NCBI GenBank assembly: GCA_934434905.1
Contig: CAKSAI010000002.1
Span: 1-35,860, forward strand
DNA from: an uncultured Lachnospiraceae bacterium
GTDB taxonomy: Bacteria > Bacillota > Clostridia > Lachnospirales > Lachnospiraceae
Length of the DNA stretch: 35,860 nucleotides
Reading direction: 5' to 3'
Shown: piece by piece, positions 16,321-25,303 of the stretch
Layout: every line of letters begins with the position of its first letter
Position numbering within the stretch: the first letter of the stretch is position 1
The notes under the pieces: generated by a model
Database searches by the model: none
Seen by the model: the letters and a program-made list of their open reading frames with translations, nothing else
What the model was told of the DNA's origin: nothing
Position numbers and translations under genes: made by a program

Positions 16321-18003
16321 TCAATCTACCTCTTGAATGTCTGTATTTTTGCAATTTGCAACACGTATGCGGTAAACCTCCATCCCGGTCTCATCCACAA
16401 GAGGCGCACGGTACGTGTTATTCTGAAACACAAGACCGTCCACGCACATGGCATCCAGCAGACGTGGATTATTTCCGAAGAAATGATTGTTTTCAATCAC
16501 AACATTTTGATGATAATTGTTTATGGGGCAGTCAAAATCAGGCTTTACCTTTACCGCCGCATTTGCCTGATAGGAATTGTGCAGAATAAAAATATTATTC
16601 CGAATCACCACGCTGCGTACCCCGCCGGTTTCAAACCAGTATTTGGCATCCCCCGGTATATCGATACAGTTCTGGTAATTATATAAAACGTTGTCCTCGA
16701 TGATCATCTCCTTCGAGGTAGATACCACGAATCCACGGGGACGATTGTTTCCGCAGTGGTTCCTGCGGAGCACTACCTTCGGCATACGCTCAATATTTTC
16801 TGCAATATTGCCGCTGCATATTCCGGCAGTGGACGCAACCTCTACCACCAGGACATCTTCATTCGGCAGATAGGAGTCAATGACCTCCTGACGCGCCACA
16901 ACAGCAAGGGTTTCCTTATCATAAACGGTGATATGATCGCCCTTGCGATACATATTGATCCCCTTCTGCTGATAATGGATCAGTGCCAGATAGATCTTGC
17001 TGCCCTCCACCTTGTCAACCACTGTATACATACCGTGAACATTGACGCAATCATCCATCATATACTCAAAGCGGCAGTTTTCAACGGTAACCGTTCCGGT
17101 ACAGTGCACAAAATGTGCCGCGTCCGTGTTAGTTGATATGGTTCTGCCCTCGGCTGGAGTGACGATGCAGCCATCAATGGTAACATTCTCGGTAAACTGC
17201 GCCAGAAACGGCATGGCTGCCGACTGATAGATCGTAACATTCTTTGCCGTGATATCCTTACTGTCAAAAATAAGCATACCGCCCACGCTCCGAATCTCAT
17301 GGGTCATAACAAGCACATTCCCGACCTTGGGATCATAGGTGCGCTTTCCCTTCAGCACGAATTTATCATCGCTCAGGCGTACCGCACGCAGCCGCCACAA
17401 GGGCACCGGCAGGTTCTCCGTATTCTGCACGCCGTCTCCTATGGCAGCTAAAGACGTTCTGGAATACACCGCAGGCGCACCTGTGGCCGGGTCAAATTCC
17501 TGCACAAGGATCGTGCCAAGTGTGCCGTCACATTCCCACCTGTCACTGGTAAAAAGAAGATTTTCCCCTCTGACATCGGTTGGAAAATGCTCCTGGTCGA
17601 TGCGGACCGTAAGTTCATCGCCGCAGACGTCAAGCACTCTGGCCTCCGTATAAAAGGGCCGGATCGCATCAACAGATATGTCTCTTACTGTGACATTTTC
17701 GCATTTGTCAATGATAAACGGCGTGAGTCTGCCATGTGTGATGAGCTTACTGCCGTTGCCGTTGATGGTGAGATTCTTTCTGCCCACAACATGGAACAGC
17801 GCCTTTCGCATAACACTGTCATTGTTGCATATCCGGCTGAAGAATTCCTCCGCCGTATCGTCATATACATGATATTCGCCCTTCTCAAAGAAGATCTCCG
17901 CCTGATCGTACTTCTCCGAAGCGGCAAGCGCCCGGACACAGGCAGGGGTATAATCATGATTATCGCTCTCTCTGTAAAAATCTGAGATATTTATTTGAAA
18001 CAT
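16321..18003 (-). CDS. Cytosolic parallel beta-helix enzyme, GH110-like (alpha-1,3-galactosidase candidate)
   Basis: This 560-residue protein is made of right-handed beta-helix coils (repeated NVTIxxC, VVIRNNIF and VVIENNHF strands). Two conserved-looking blocks, TNTDAAHF (291-298) and YMMDDCVNVHG (314-324) with the paired aspartates D317/D318, resemble the active site region of GH110 alpha-1,3-galactosidases, which remove terminal alpha-galactose from blood-group-B-type and linear alpha-Gal glycans. The match is from memory, so a related beta-helix lyase or hydrolase remains possible. No signal peptide is present: AAAGGAG lies 6 bases before ATG 18003, and the longer frame to 18114 lies inside the upstream gene. 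It is 11 bases from its upstream neighbour. Confidence 0.7.
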   Translation of the reverse strand: MFQINISDFYRESDNHDYTPACVRALAASEKYDQAEIFFEKGEYHVYDDTAEEFFSRICNNDSVMRKALFHVVGRKNLTINGNGSKLITHGRLTPFIIDKCENVTVRDISVDAIRPFYTEARVLDVCGDELTVRIDQEHFPTDVRGENLLFTSDRWECDGTLGTILVQEFDPATGAPAVYSRTSLAAIGDGVQNTENLPVPLWRLRAVRLSDDKFVLKGKRTYDPKVGNVLVMTHEIRSVGGMLIFDSKDITAKNVTIYQSAAMPFLAQFTENVTIDGCIVTPAEGRTISTNTDAAHFVHCTGTVTVENCRFEYMMDDCVNVHGMYTVVDKVEGSKIYLALIHYQQKGINMYRKGDHITVYDKETLAVVARQEVIDSYLPNEDVLVVEVASTAGICSGNIAENIERMPKVVLRRNHCGNNRPRGFVVSTSKEMIIEDNVLYNYQNCIDIPGDAKYWFETGGVRSVVIRNNIFILHNSYQANAAVKVKPDFDCPINNYHQNVVIENNHFFGNNPRLLDAMCVDGLVFQNNTYRAPLVDETGMEVYRIRVANCKNTDIQEVD

Positions 18004-18014
18004 TTGAAACTCCT

Positions 18015-19631
18015 TTATATCGTAATACTGTAATACAACGCACCCAGCGGTGCGCAGGAACCATGGAGATAGTAATCGTCCGCCTTCAGGCAGTGACAAA
18101 CAGAATCCACCCATTTAAAGTTGATCTTCGTCGCATCGCCAAGCATTGCACGAGGCACGGTGAGAGCAATCCTGTTACCCTCTGTCTTATAATCAATGAG
18201 ACCTATGCGCTGCCATTTGCCGTTTTGCTTTCTTGCCGCCACGGTTTTTCCCTTCCCGTCTGCGCGCAGATTAAAGCAATATTCAAAATCATTGCCGTCA
18301 TGAGTGCTTACCAGAAGCCGCATCCAGTCCCCGATCCTGTTTGTCTCATCAATCGCATCACGGGTTTCTGCAGTGAATACAAGGCTGTCGCCCTGTTCCT
18401 CCACCGCCACCGCAGTAATGATATTGCGGATCGAGTCATCGGTGATCTCACCCTTAAATGTATCACTCTTGCGCTGGATCTTTGCGGTTGTATAGTTTTG
18501 CGCAGCAAATGGTAAGGCTGCTGTCATTTCCTTGTCGATTCCCTTAAACTTGCGCACCTCGTCGATGAGCTGCATATAATAGGCATCGCCGAAGCCTCCG
18601 GCCATGGGCTCGATATCACGGCTGTATTCTGCATCCAGACAATCAAAAATCGCTATCGGCTTATCGTTGGTCCACACCCCGGCCGTCCATTCATTCCATC
18701 CCGTTACGAATACAATGTCAGGATCCAGATCTGTTGCACCCTGCCACTGTTCTGCGAAGTTATAGCCGTATTTGTAGGAATCCTCCGTTATATGGGCTTC
18801 GCCGTCGTGATAGCTTCTGCCGTGACAGCCGTCAGAGCCATAGAAATAGTTATGGCTAAAGCAGGCGGAGCGGTCGCTGTTTTGCGCCACCGACACACTT
18901 ACAATACGTTCCCTGTCATCTGCCGTGGCATATGTTGTCTGGGGCCATCCGAAATCAATCCATGGAAAACCATTATCCTTATATTCGCTATTCGGCCAGA
19001 CTGAGTTTTTAAAATGGAAAAATCCGGCGATCTCCGGATCCGTCTGATCTAAGATCCCAATAATGATCGGCTTGCCGTCCATGCAAAACCAGGTGTCAGG
19101 ATACAGATTCCGGGCATAAATGGCATCGTAGATCTCCTTGACACGCACGCCCGAATCGGTGTTTGTATAAAATGCAACCTTTGGAGTTTCCCAGCCGGCT
19201 TTGCGCCCCTCGTCAAGAATCCGCATCATCATAAGGGCCGCATCTGCAAAAATGCGATTGTTTGTCGTGTCGAACACCAGGAAGTCTATTCCGGCATTGG
19301 TCAGCATCTCGACATGCTTACGCATGACCCACTCGTCATCATTCTTATAACAGCCGAAAAGCGGTGTGCCCCAATAAAACGAGGTTCCCCACTCGTAGTC
19401 ACGGAACGGACTGGCCTCACTGCCCAAAGTCTCGATATCGTAAGCTGCAAGGGTATCCTCGAAGAGCTGCACGTTGGTTGATGGGAAGCTCTCATTATCG
19501 TGGGAAAGAAAATAAAACATTCCCACAAGCTTCTGCTTCTTTGCGGGCAATGCCCCGGACGGAGTTAAACTCCGTCCAAGACAATCGGTTCCGCCGAGCG
19601 CTACATGATTGAGCTCTCTTTTTTCCTTCAT
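18015..19631 (-). CDS. Cytosolic GH99/GH71-like glycosidase with C-terminal CBM9-like domain
   Basis: This 538-residue protein has no signal peptide. Residues 30-360 look like a TIM-barrel of the GH99/GH71/WbsX kind, with RKHVEML (104-110), LVFDTTNN, VAFYTNTDS (152-160), DGKPIIIG and GWNEWTAG (311-318). Glu314 of WNEW is a candidate catalytic residue. Residues about 385-536 form a beta-sandwich that resembles CBM9/DOMON domains. It is clearly paralogous to the secreted enzyme encoded at 25304-27136. Its start overlaps the stop of the large surface protein gene by 4 bases. The substrate is unknown; a role in breaking imported oligosaccharides fits its location. Family assignment is tentative. 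Confidence 0.72.
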   Translation of the reverse strand: MKEKRELNHVALGGTDCLGRSLTPSGALPAKKQKLVGMFYFLSHDNESFPSTNVQLFEDTLAAYDIETLGSEASPFRDYEWGTSFYWGTPLFGCYKNDDEWVMRKHVEMLTNAGIDFLVFDTTNNRIFADAALMMMRILDEGRKAGWETPKVAFYTNTDSGVRVKEIYDAIYARNLYPDTWFCMDGKPIIIGILDQTDPEIAGFFHFKNSVWPNSEYKDNGFPWIDFGWPQTTYATADDRERIVSVSVAQNSDRSACFSHNYFYGSDGCHGRSYHDGEAHITEDSYKYGYNFAEQWQGATDLDPDIVFVTGWNEWTAGVWTNDKPIAIFDCLDAEYSRDIEPMAGGFGDAYYMQLIDEVRKFKGIDKEMTAALPFAAQNYTTAKIQRKSDTFKGEITDDSIRNIITAVAVEEQGDSLVFTAETRDAIDETNRIGDWMRLLVSTHDGNDFEYCFNLRADGKGKTVAARKQNGKWQRIGLIDYKTEGNRIALTVPRAMLGDATKINFKWVDSVCHCLKADDYYLHGSCAPLGALYYSITI

Positions 19632-22600
19632 TGTTCCTTATCCTTTCTTCTCTTGAGCAATGCCAGGAGCAGGATAAGCACTGCCATAAGCACACCGAGA
19701 CCAAGGATTGCAATGGGTACCCAGATGCTGATTCCACTGTCCTCCGTGTCGTCTGCGCCAGTCTGTCCGCTGGGATCCTTGTCCTTATCCGGCTTCTTGT
19801 CACTGTCACCGCTGGGATCCGGCTTATCATCCGGCTTCTGCTCATTGTCCTTTGAAGTATTGTCTGCATCGGTGGTGGTGTTTCCGGCGTTTGTGTTATC
19901 ATTCTGCTTGTTTCCGTTCCCGGAAGTATTGCTGCCGGATGTGTTTCCTGTGTTGCTATTGCCACCGTTGTTATTACCGGTATCACCGCCGCCATTATTG
20001 CCGCTATTGTTGCCGCCATCGCCCGGCTTATCGCCGCCACCTGTGTTGTCATTATCCGATTTCTCTGTCTTGTCACCGCCGCCGATCACTGTCTCAGCGT
20101 CCGTGTCAAAGGCAACCTTTGAGAATCTCGGTATCACTGTCTCGATAGCACTGATCTCTACATCATAACCCGATGTAGTCACAGACCAGAAGCCATCGTA
20201 GTAAATGTTATAGCCATAGAATTTTGTAATGGTGTTTGCAGGGTCAGCGGCAGGTGTCATCACAACCGTACCGTTGTTGATTGCAAAGTCTGCAATCTTC
20301 GTCTTCGTGCCGTTTACATCGAAATACAATGTTACCGTATTGGTATCGGCATTATCAGAGACATAGATGTTTCTTCCTTCCGTAAAGCTGTATCCGGTCT
20401 CAACATATGTTACCGTCTCACTGGTGCCTGCGAATTTAAGACCAACGCGTCCGTCCTTATTGATATAGATCCGAAGACCTGTCTGATCTGCCGCGATATC
20501 GTAGTAATCGTTCAGACGAAGTGCTACCGATACATAATCGTCAACATAGTTAGGAATCAACAGCTTAAAGTTGAAGTCACTTGTACCCACGCCGCTTGTC
20601 CTTCTGCGGAATGCAGCACCGTAGATACCGCTTTCATCCGATGGACTTCCTATGATCTTGCCGTCCTCCACACGGGCGTCAAACAGAAGATCCCAGTTCT
20701 TGTCGTCGGCTGCAATGCCTTTTTCCAGATCTGCAATGTAGGTGAACACCTTGCTGTAAGGATCCTTGCTTATTGTGGGAATATCACTGGTACTGTCAAC
20801 AACCCTCTCGCTTACTGCCTCCAGCAAAGGACCGCCGAAGCCATGTGCCGAGTTATAGATATAGTAGCCCTTTCCATCCTCGGGGAAGATGTCTTCTCCT
20901 TCATTGATATCGGTGGTAACACGCGCAAAGCATACGGTCGCCGTACCGGATACAGGGCCGCCGTTCATCTTAACCAGATCCGGCCATTCCTCCTGAAGCG
21001 CCTTGTCATTGCTCCAGTTGTTGGGGTTATATAAGCCATAGGAGCTCTGCTCCAGAACAAGCTGGTAGCCGTTTCCGTAACTGCGGACAAGCTTCAGATC
21101 ATCATGTCCGAAGGGATAATCCTCAACAACCCATATCTGCGAAGCAGAACCATTCTGCTTGTCCTGATACACCTGATCTCCGATCTGCGTCAGATAGAGA
21201 CCGGTTTCTTTGTTCTGAATGGTAAAGCCTGTGGTAACCTCGGGCTTCTCGCCTGTTGTTCCATTGCACACATCCCAGAGGCTCTTCATCGGTGTCTCCA
21301 CTGTGACCTGTCTGAATATCCAGATCTGGGAGCCCTCCTTCTTGATGGCGTTAAGTCCTGTCACCTTAACCGCCAGCGGTTCTGAGATGGAGATGGGTGC
21401 ATTGGCGGTATCCTGTCCGTCCATGATCGTGTCAGGCACGATTGGCAGTCTCGTCTTTGCTGCCTGATCGGTAACACCCAGAAGCTGTTTGAAGGTACTT
21501 GACTCACCTCCCGTAACATTATAAATGTAATACGCCTTGCCGTTTAAAATATTTACGGTCTCTTCGACTCCGTCTTCCGAAAAGTGGATCATCTCGTACC
21601 ACTCGAAATTGTTGATACCATCCGATTCGTGATCCTCATCTGAGTTCTGGTTGATGCCGAGTGAGGTCATGGTTCCGTCGGTATTGATATACCGTTCGCC
21701 CTTGTTACAATACATGACCCACTTATAGCCGTAATTGTCCTTCAAGGTCCAATACTGGAACTTCTCATCAATATAGGACTGTGCCGTAAGCGCTGATCCA
21801 TTGTCGGTAAGTACCAGACCGTTTGACTCATTCACAAAGATCCAGCCTTCCGGGGTGGAAAATGCTCTCCAGAGGTACTTATCCTTGTCGGTGGTGGGCA
21901 TTCCGTTCGTTACCACGTCATAAGCTGTTGTTTTTACGGCAACTGCATCCGCCGGATCAACGGGTGTCGGCGGAACGACCGCCTTATATTCGTTGGTGGT
22001 TGCGGTAAGATACGTGCCTCTTCCGTTGTCATAATCATCCCGGTTACAGATCTTCAATGCTGTACCTGCGGCTGCCGCTTCCGGGATCGTGGTATGGTAA
22101 TCCTTACCGTCTTTATCAAACGCCCGGATAGACTGTGTCCCCTGATAACTGAAGCTTGCATTTGCCAACAGCGATGTGGAACCGCCCAGGACAGTGATCC
22201 AGGAGCTATCTGCCTTGCTCTGCAGGTGTCCCGTAACGCCCCAGTTATTGACATGCTTCCACAGCTCGTTATCTGAATCCGCCTTATTTGTCAGGGCGAG
22301 TGTGCCTTCCTTGTTGGTGAGGTAATAACCGGTCTCAACGTTCTGGATCTTATATTCAGACCCGGATGCGATAAACTTCCACCAGGAGTATTCACTGGCT
22401 GTGCCAATGGTCTTCACCTCATAGAATTTCTGTTCTACCTCAGGCGGCGTACTTACCGGGTCCGCGGTAAGGCAGGTGTTCATCCAGTCGCCCCAGGGGC
22501 TCTTGGTGTAGATTACATAATACTTTCCGTCCGTCAATGCATCTGCCGTCTTGTAGCTTCCATCATCGGAGAAACGGACCAGTTCGTAGCCTTCCCCGTT

Positions 22601-24091
22601 GAATATGGTATCGCTCATATGGTCTGAACCCACTGCCGCGCCACTGTCTATGGAGGTGATCTTCGCGTCTACGCCTACCACCTTGTCGCTTGCCGTTCTC
22701 AATACCCATTTCGAACCGTACCAATCGCCCACTTTAAACTTCGTTCCGGCATTGTCCTTATCGCTGGTCTGTATCAGTGCTCCATCTGCTTCACACAGAT
22801 ACAGTCCGGTCTTCTTATTTACGAAGCGAAGGGTTGTCCAGGGTGTCCCGTTCCCTTCCACAAACTCCGTCTTCCAATAGCTGTAATCCGGCTCCTCGGA
22901 CGGGATCTGCCCGCTGTTTCCTGCCGCGTTAAACGCCTGTACCGTTCCCGTGACAGTCTCCGTCGGAATGCTTACCGGGTCTGCGGTAAGGCAGGTGTTC
23001 ATCCAGTCGCCCCAGGGGCTCTTGGTGTAGATTACGTAGTAGCTTCCGTCCGTCAATGCATCGACTGTCTTGTAGCTTCCGTCGACGGAGAACCGTACCA
23101 GCTCATAGCCTTCTCCGTTGAACACGGTGTCGTTCGTATGGTCTGAACCCACTGCCGCGCCACTGTCTATGGAGGTGATCTTCGCGTCTACGCCTACCAC
23201 CTTGTCGCTTGCCGTTCTCAATACCCATTTCGAACCGTACCAATCGCCCACTTTAAACTTCGTTCCGGCATTGTCCTTATCGCTGGTCTGTATCAGTGCT
23301 CCATCTGCTTCACACAGATACAGTCCGGTCTTCTTATTTACGAAGCGAAGGGTTGTCCAGGGTGTCCCGTTCCCTTCCACAAACTCCGTCTTCCAATAGC
23401 TGTAATCCGGCTCCTCGGACGGGATCTGCCCGCTGTTTCCTGCCGCGTTAAACGCCTGTACCGTTCCCGTGACAGTCTCCGTCGGAATGCTTACCGGGTC
23501 TGCGGTAAGGCAGGTGTTCATCCAGTCGCCCCAGGGGCTCTTGGTGTAGATTACGTAGTAGCTTCCGTCCGTCAATGCATCTGCCGTCTTGTAGCTTCCA
23601 TCATCGGAGAAGCGTACCAGCTCATAGCCTTCCCCGTTGAATATGGTATCGCTCATATGGTCTGAGCCTGCTGCTGTACCGCTGTCTATGGCAGTGATCT
23701 TCGCGTCTACGCCTACCACCTTGTCGCTTGCCGTTCTCAATACCCATTTCGAACCGTACCAATCACCTACTTTAAACTTCGTTCCGGCATTGTCCTTATC
23801 GCTGGTCTGTATCAGCGCTCCGTCTGCTTCGCACAGGTACAGACCGGTCTTCTTATTCACAAAGCGAAGGGTTGTCCAGGGTGTCCCGTTCCCTTCCACA
23901 AACTCCGTCTTCCAATAGCTGTACTCCGGCTCCTCGGACGGGATCTGCCCGCTGTTTCCTGCCGCGTTAAAAGCCTGTACCGTTCCTTTGATAACATCCG
24001 CCGTAGCCTTAACGGAGAATCCAAACGGCAGCAAGAGTGAAACAATCATTGTCACCACAAGGAGCATTGAAACCAGTTTATTTGTTTTCAT
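19628..24091 (-). CDS. Giant membrane-anchored surface protein with three identical-type repeats and further beta-trefoil-like domains
   Basis: This 1487-residue protein has a signal peptide (about 1-30, MKTNKLVSMLLVV onward). Three repeats of 173 residues lie at 36-208, 209-381 and 382-554. About three more diverged copies of the same pattern (FVNKKTGLYL, TGYYLTNKEG, KETGLYLTQ) reach about 1115. These GLYL/W-rich units resemble ricin-type or fascin-like trefoil lectin domains. A LamG-like sandwich (about 1120-1335), a 110-residue Asn/Gly/Asp/Lys linker and one membrane helix (about 1454-1479) with KRRK follow. No LPXTG is seen. The start follows GGGAGG. It is likely a glycan-capture protein; no catalytic motif is recognised. 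The gene overlaps both neighbours. Confidence 0.82.
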   Translation of the reverse strand: MKTNKLVSMLLVVTMIVSLLLPFGFSVKATADVIKGTVQAFNAAGNSGQIPSEEPEYSYWKTEFVEGNGTPWTTLRFVNKKTGLYLCEADGALIQTSDKDNAGTKFKVGDWYGSKWVLRTASDKVVGVDAKITAIDSGTAAGSDHMSDTIFNGEGYELVRFSDDGSYKTADALTDGSYYVIYTKSPWGDWMNTCLTADPVSIPTETVTGTVQAFNAAGNSGQIPSEEPDYSYWKTEFVEGNGTPWTTLRFVNKKTGLYLCEADGALIQTSDKDNAGTKFKVGDWYGSKWVLRTASDKVVGVDAKITSIDSGAAVGSDHTNDTVFNGEGYELVRFSVDGSYKTVDALTDGSYYVIYTKSPWGDWMNTCLTADPVSIPTETVTGTVQAFNAAGNSGQIPSEEPDYSYWKTEFVEGNGTPWTTLRFVNKKTGLYLCEADGALIQTSDKDNAGTKFKVGDWYGSKWVLRTASDKVVGVDAKITSIDSGAAVGSDHMSDTIFNGEGYELVRFSDDGSYKTADALTDGKYYVIYTKSPWGDWMNTCLTADPVSTPPEVEQKFYEVKTIGTASEYSWWKFIASGSEYKIQNVETGYYLTNKEGTLALTNKADSDNELWKHVNNWGVTGHLQSKADSSWITVLGGSTSLLANASFSYQGTQSIRAFDKDGKDYHTTIPEAAAAGTALKICNRDDYDNGRGTYLTATTNEYKAVVPPTPVDPADAVAVKTTAYDVVTNGMPTTDKDKYLWRAFSTPEGWIFVNESNGLVLTDNGSALTAQSYIDEKFQYWTLKDNYGYKWVMYCNKGERYINTDGTMTSLGINQNSDEDHESDGINNFEWYEMIHFSEDGVEETVNILNGKAYYIYNVTGGESSTFKQLLGVTDQAAKTRLPIVPDTIMDGQDTANAPISISEPLAVKVTGLNAIKKEGSQIWIFRQVTVETPMKSLWDVCNGTTGEKPEVTTGFTIQNKETGLYLTQIGDQVYQDKQNGSASQIWVVEDYPFGHDDLKLVRSYGNGYQLVLEQSSYGLYNPNNWSNDKALQEEWPDLVKMNGGPVSGTATVCFARVTTDINEGEDIFPEDGKGYYIYNSAHGFGGPLLEAVSERVVDSTSDIPTISKDPYSKVFTYIADLEKGIAADDKNWDLLFDARVEDGKIIGSPSDESGIYGAAFRRRTSGVGTSDFNFKLLIPNYVDDYVSVALRLNDYYDIAADQTGLRIYINKDGRVGLKFAGTSETVTYVETGYSFTEGRNIYVSDNADTNTVTLYFDVNGTKTKIADFAINNGTVVMTPAADPANTITKFYGYNIYYDGFWSVTTSGYDVEISAIETVIPRFSKVAFDTDAETVIGGGDKTEKSDNDNTGGGDKPGDGGNNSGNNGGGDTGNNNGGNSNTGNTSGSNTSGNGNKQNDNTNAGNTTTDADNTSKDNEQKPDDKPDPSGDSDKKPDKDKDPSGQTGADDTEDSGISIWVPIAILGLGVLMAVLILLLALLKRRKDKEQ
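22430..23986 (-). repeat. Three 519-bp in-frame tandem repeats
   Basis: Units at about 23468-23986, 22949-23467 and 22430-22948 are nearly identical in DNA as well as protein, including many silent positions. The third unit is a mosaic: its middle (SIDSGAAV) matches unit 2, whereas MSDTIF, SDDG and KTAD match unit 1. That pattern indicates recent duplication plus recombination between units. Confidence 0.93.
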
Positions 24092-25289
24092 CCGAATCCC
24101 TCCCAGCATCATTCTTATTTGTAGTGGTTGTCGGTTTCTTTCTCGTGATAAAGAAGGCAGCAACAAGAGCCCCTATCACCATAACTCCGGCTATAACGGC
24201 ACATATGATAAAGAACGTTTTATTTTTGTCATTCTTTGTCCCGGTTTTATCCTTGTCCGTCTTGTCCTCATCCTTCTGTGTATCCTTGCCCGGATCCTTC
24301 TTGTCATCACCGGCCGGGGTTGTTGTCTTATCTCCATCCGTGACCGTTCCGTCGGTTGTTCCGGCAGGATTGTCGGTATCGGTGCTCCCCGGCTGACCGG
24401 CTTCGCTGCCCGGTGTGTTCGTATTCTTATCGCCGGTCGTACTGCCGCCATGCGTGGTATCTGAACCCGGTGTGGAAGGATTGTTGTTATTCTGACCATC
24501 GCCGCCGGTATTCGTATTTCCACCGGAAGGGTTCGATGACGGCTTCGCCGCCAGTGTCAGCGTATTGTAATACTGTACCAGGCTTCCTTCGCCGGTATCC
24601 CAATTATAACCGACTCCATCATTGTTGCCTGCCCCCAGCGTACTGGTATAGCCGCCGTCATTTCCTACCATATAGCAGCCGATGCCCCACTCGCCGCTCT
24701 TTAATGCAAGTGAAGTAAAGTTTCCGCCGCTGCCTGTCACCTGTAGCTCCGAAAGCGGGATTGCAATCTCCAGATTGTACACACCGCCTGCCACCTCTCT
24801 GGAAGCGGACTTGCAGCTCTTCGCAATGCTGGCTTCTTGGAAATTCTGGCGGGAAATCCCCATCAGGCCATCCTCACCCACAACGATACATTTGAAGGTA
24901 TAGAAGATCCCGGCTTTTCCGTCCTTGATCTTCTTATTGGGGCTCAGATCGATCTGAAACTTCGCATCTGTAATATCAACGTTCCTGGCCGTGATCCCCA
25001 CATACAGATGGCCTTCATCCCATGCGAAGGAGTAGGTCAGATCCGGGAAATTGGCATTCGCAGTCGTGGGATCCGACTCTGCAAGGTTATAATAGAACAG
25101 GCTCAGGTTCGAGCTGTTAAAGGGCACTGCCGGACCGTATTCACTGCTGTTCACAACACCATCGATGGTGGGCGTGCCGTATGCTGCGGTATATGAGGAG
25201 CCGGCTGCCCTTACGTTCATGGGAAGGAAAGCAACCATCAGAACCACAGCCATTGCCAAAACTATTTTTGAATCGAAAATCCTTTTCAC
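24078..25289 (-). CDS. Membrane-anchored CBM9/DOMON-like carbohydrate-binding protein
   Basis: This 403-residue protein has a signal peptide with cleavage near VRA-AG (about 27). A beta-sandwich of about 200 residues begins TPTIDGVVNSSEY and contains FAWDEGHLYVGI, as in CBM9-like domains. A Thr/Gly/Asp/Lys-rich linker of about 115 residues and one membrane helix (about 358-382) with a charged cytosolic tail follow. No catalytic motif is seen, so binding is the likely role. The start is GTG 25289, 9 bases after GGAGG; the longer frame to 25406 lies in the upstream gene. It begins 14 bases after the secreted GH99-like gene and overlaps the next gene by 14. Confidence 0.82.
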   Translation of the reverse strand: MKRIFDSKIVLAMAVVLMVAFLPMNVRAAGSSYTAAYGTPTIDGVVNSSEYGPAVPFNSSNLSLFYYNLAESDPTTANANFPDLTYSFAWDEGHLYVGITARNVDITDAKFQIDLSPNKKIKDGKAGIFYTFKCIVVGEDGLMGISRQNFQEASIAKSCKSASREVAGGVYNLEIAIPLSELQVTGSGGNFTSLALKSGEWGIGCYMVGNDGGYTSTLGAGNNDGVGYNWDTGEGSLVQYYNTLTLAAKPSSNPSGGNTNTGGDGQNNNNPSTPGSDTTHGGSTTGDKNTNTPGSEAGQPGSTDTDNPAGTTDGTVTDGDKTTTPAGDDKKDPGKDTQKDEDKTDKDKTGTKNDKNKTFFIICAVIAGVMVIGALVAAFFITRKKPTTTTNKNDAGRDSDENK

Positions 25290-25303
25290 GCTTGTGTTCC
25301 TCC

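Noticed and set aside
16321..18114. Longer GH110-like protein with a hydrophobic N-terminus that could mimic a signal
   Set aside because: The extension is inside the upstream gene, and AAAGGAG sits just before the ATG at 18003.
22599..23918. Three 93-codon plus-strand frames at 519-bp spacing
   Set aside because: They are antisense copies created by the repeats of the large surface protein; their similarity comes only from the duplication.
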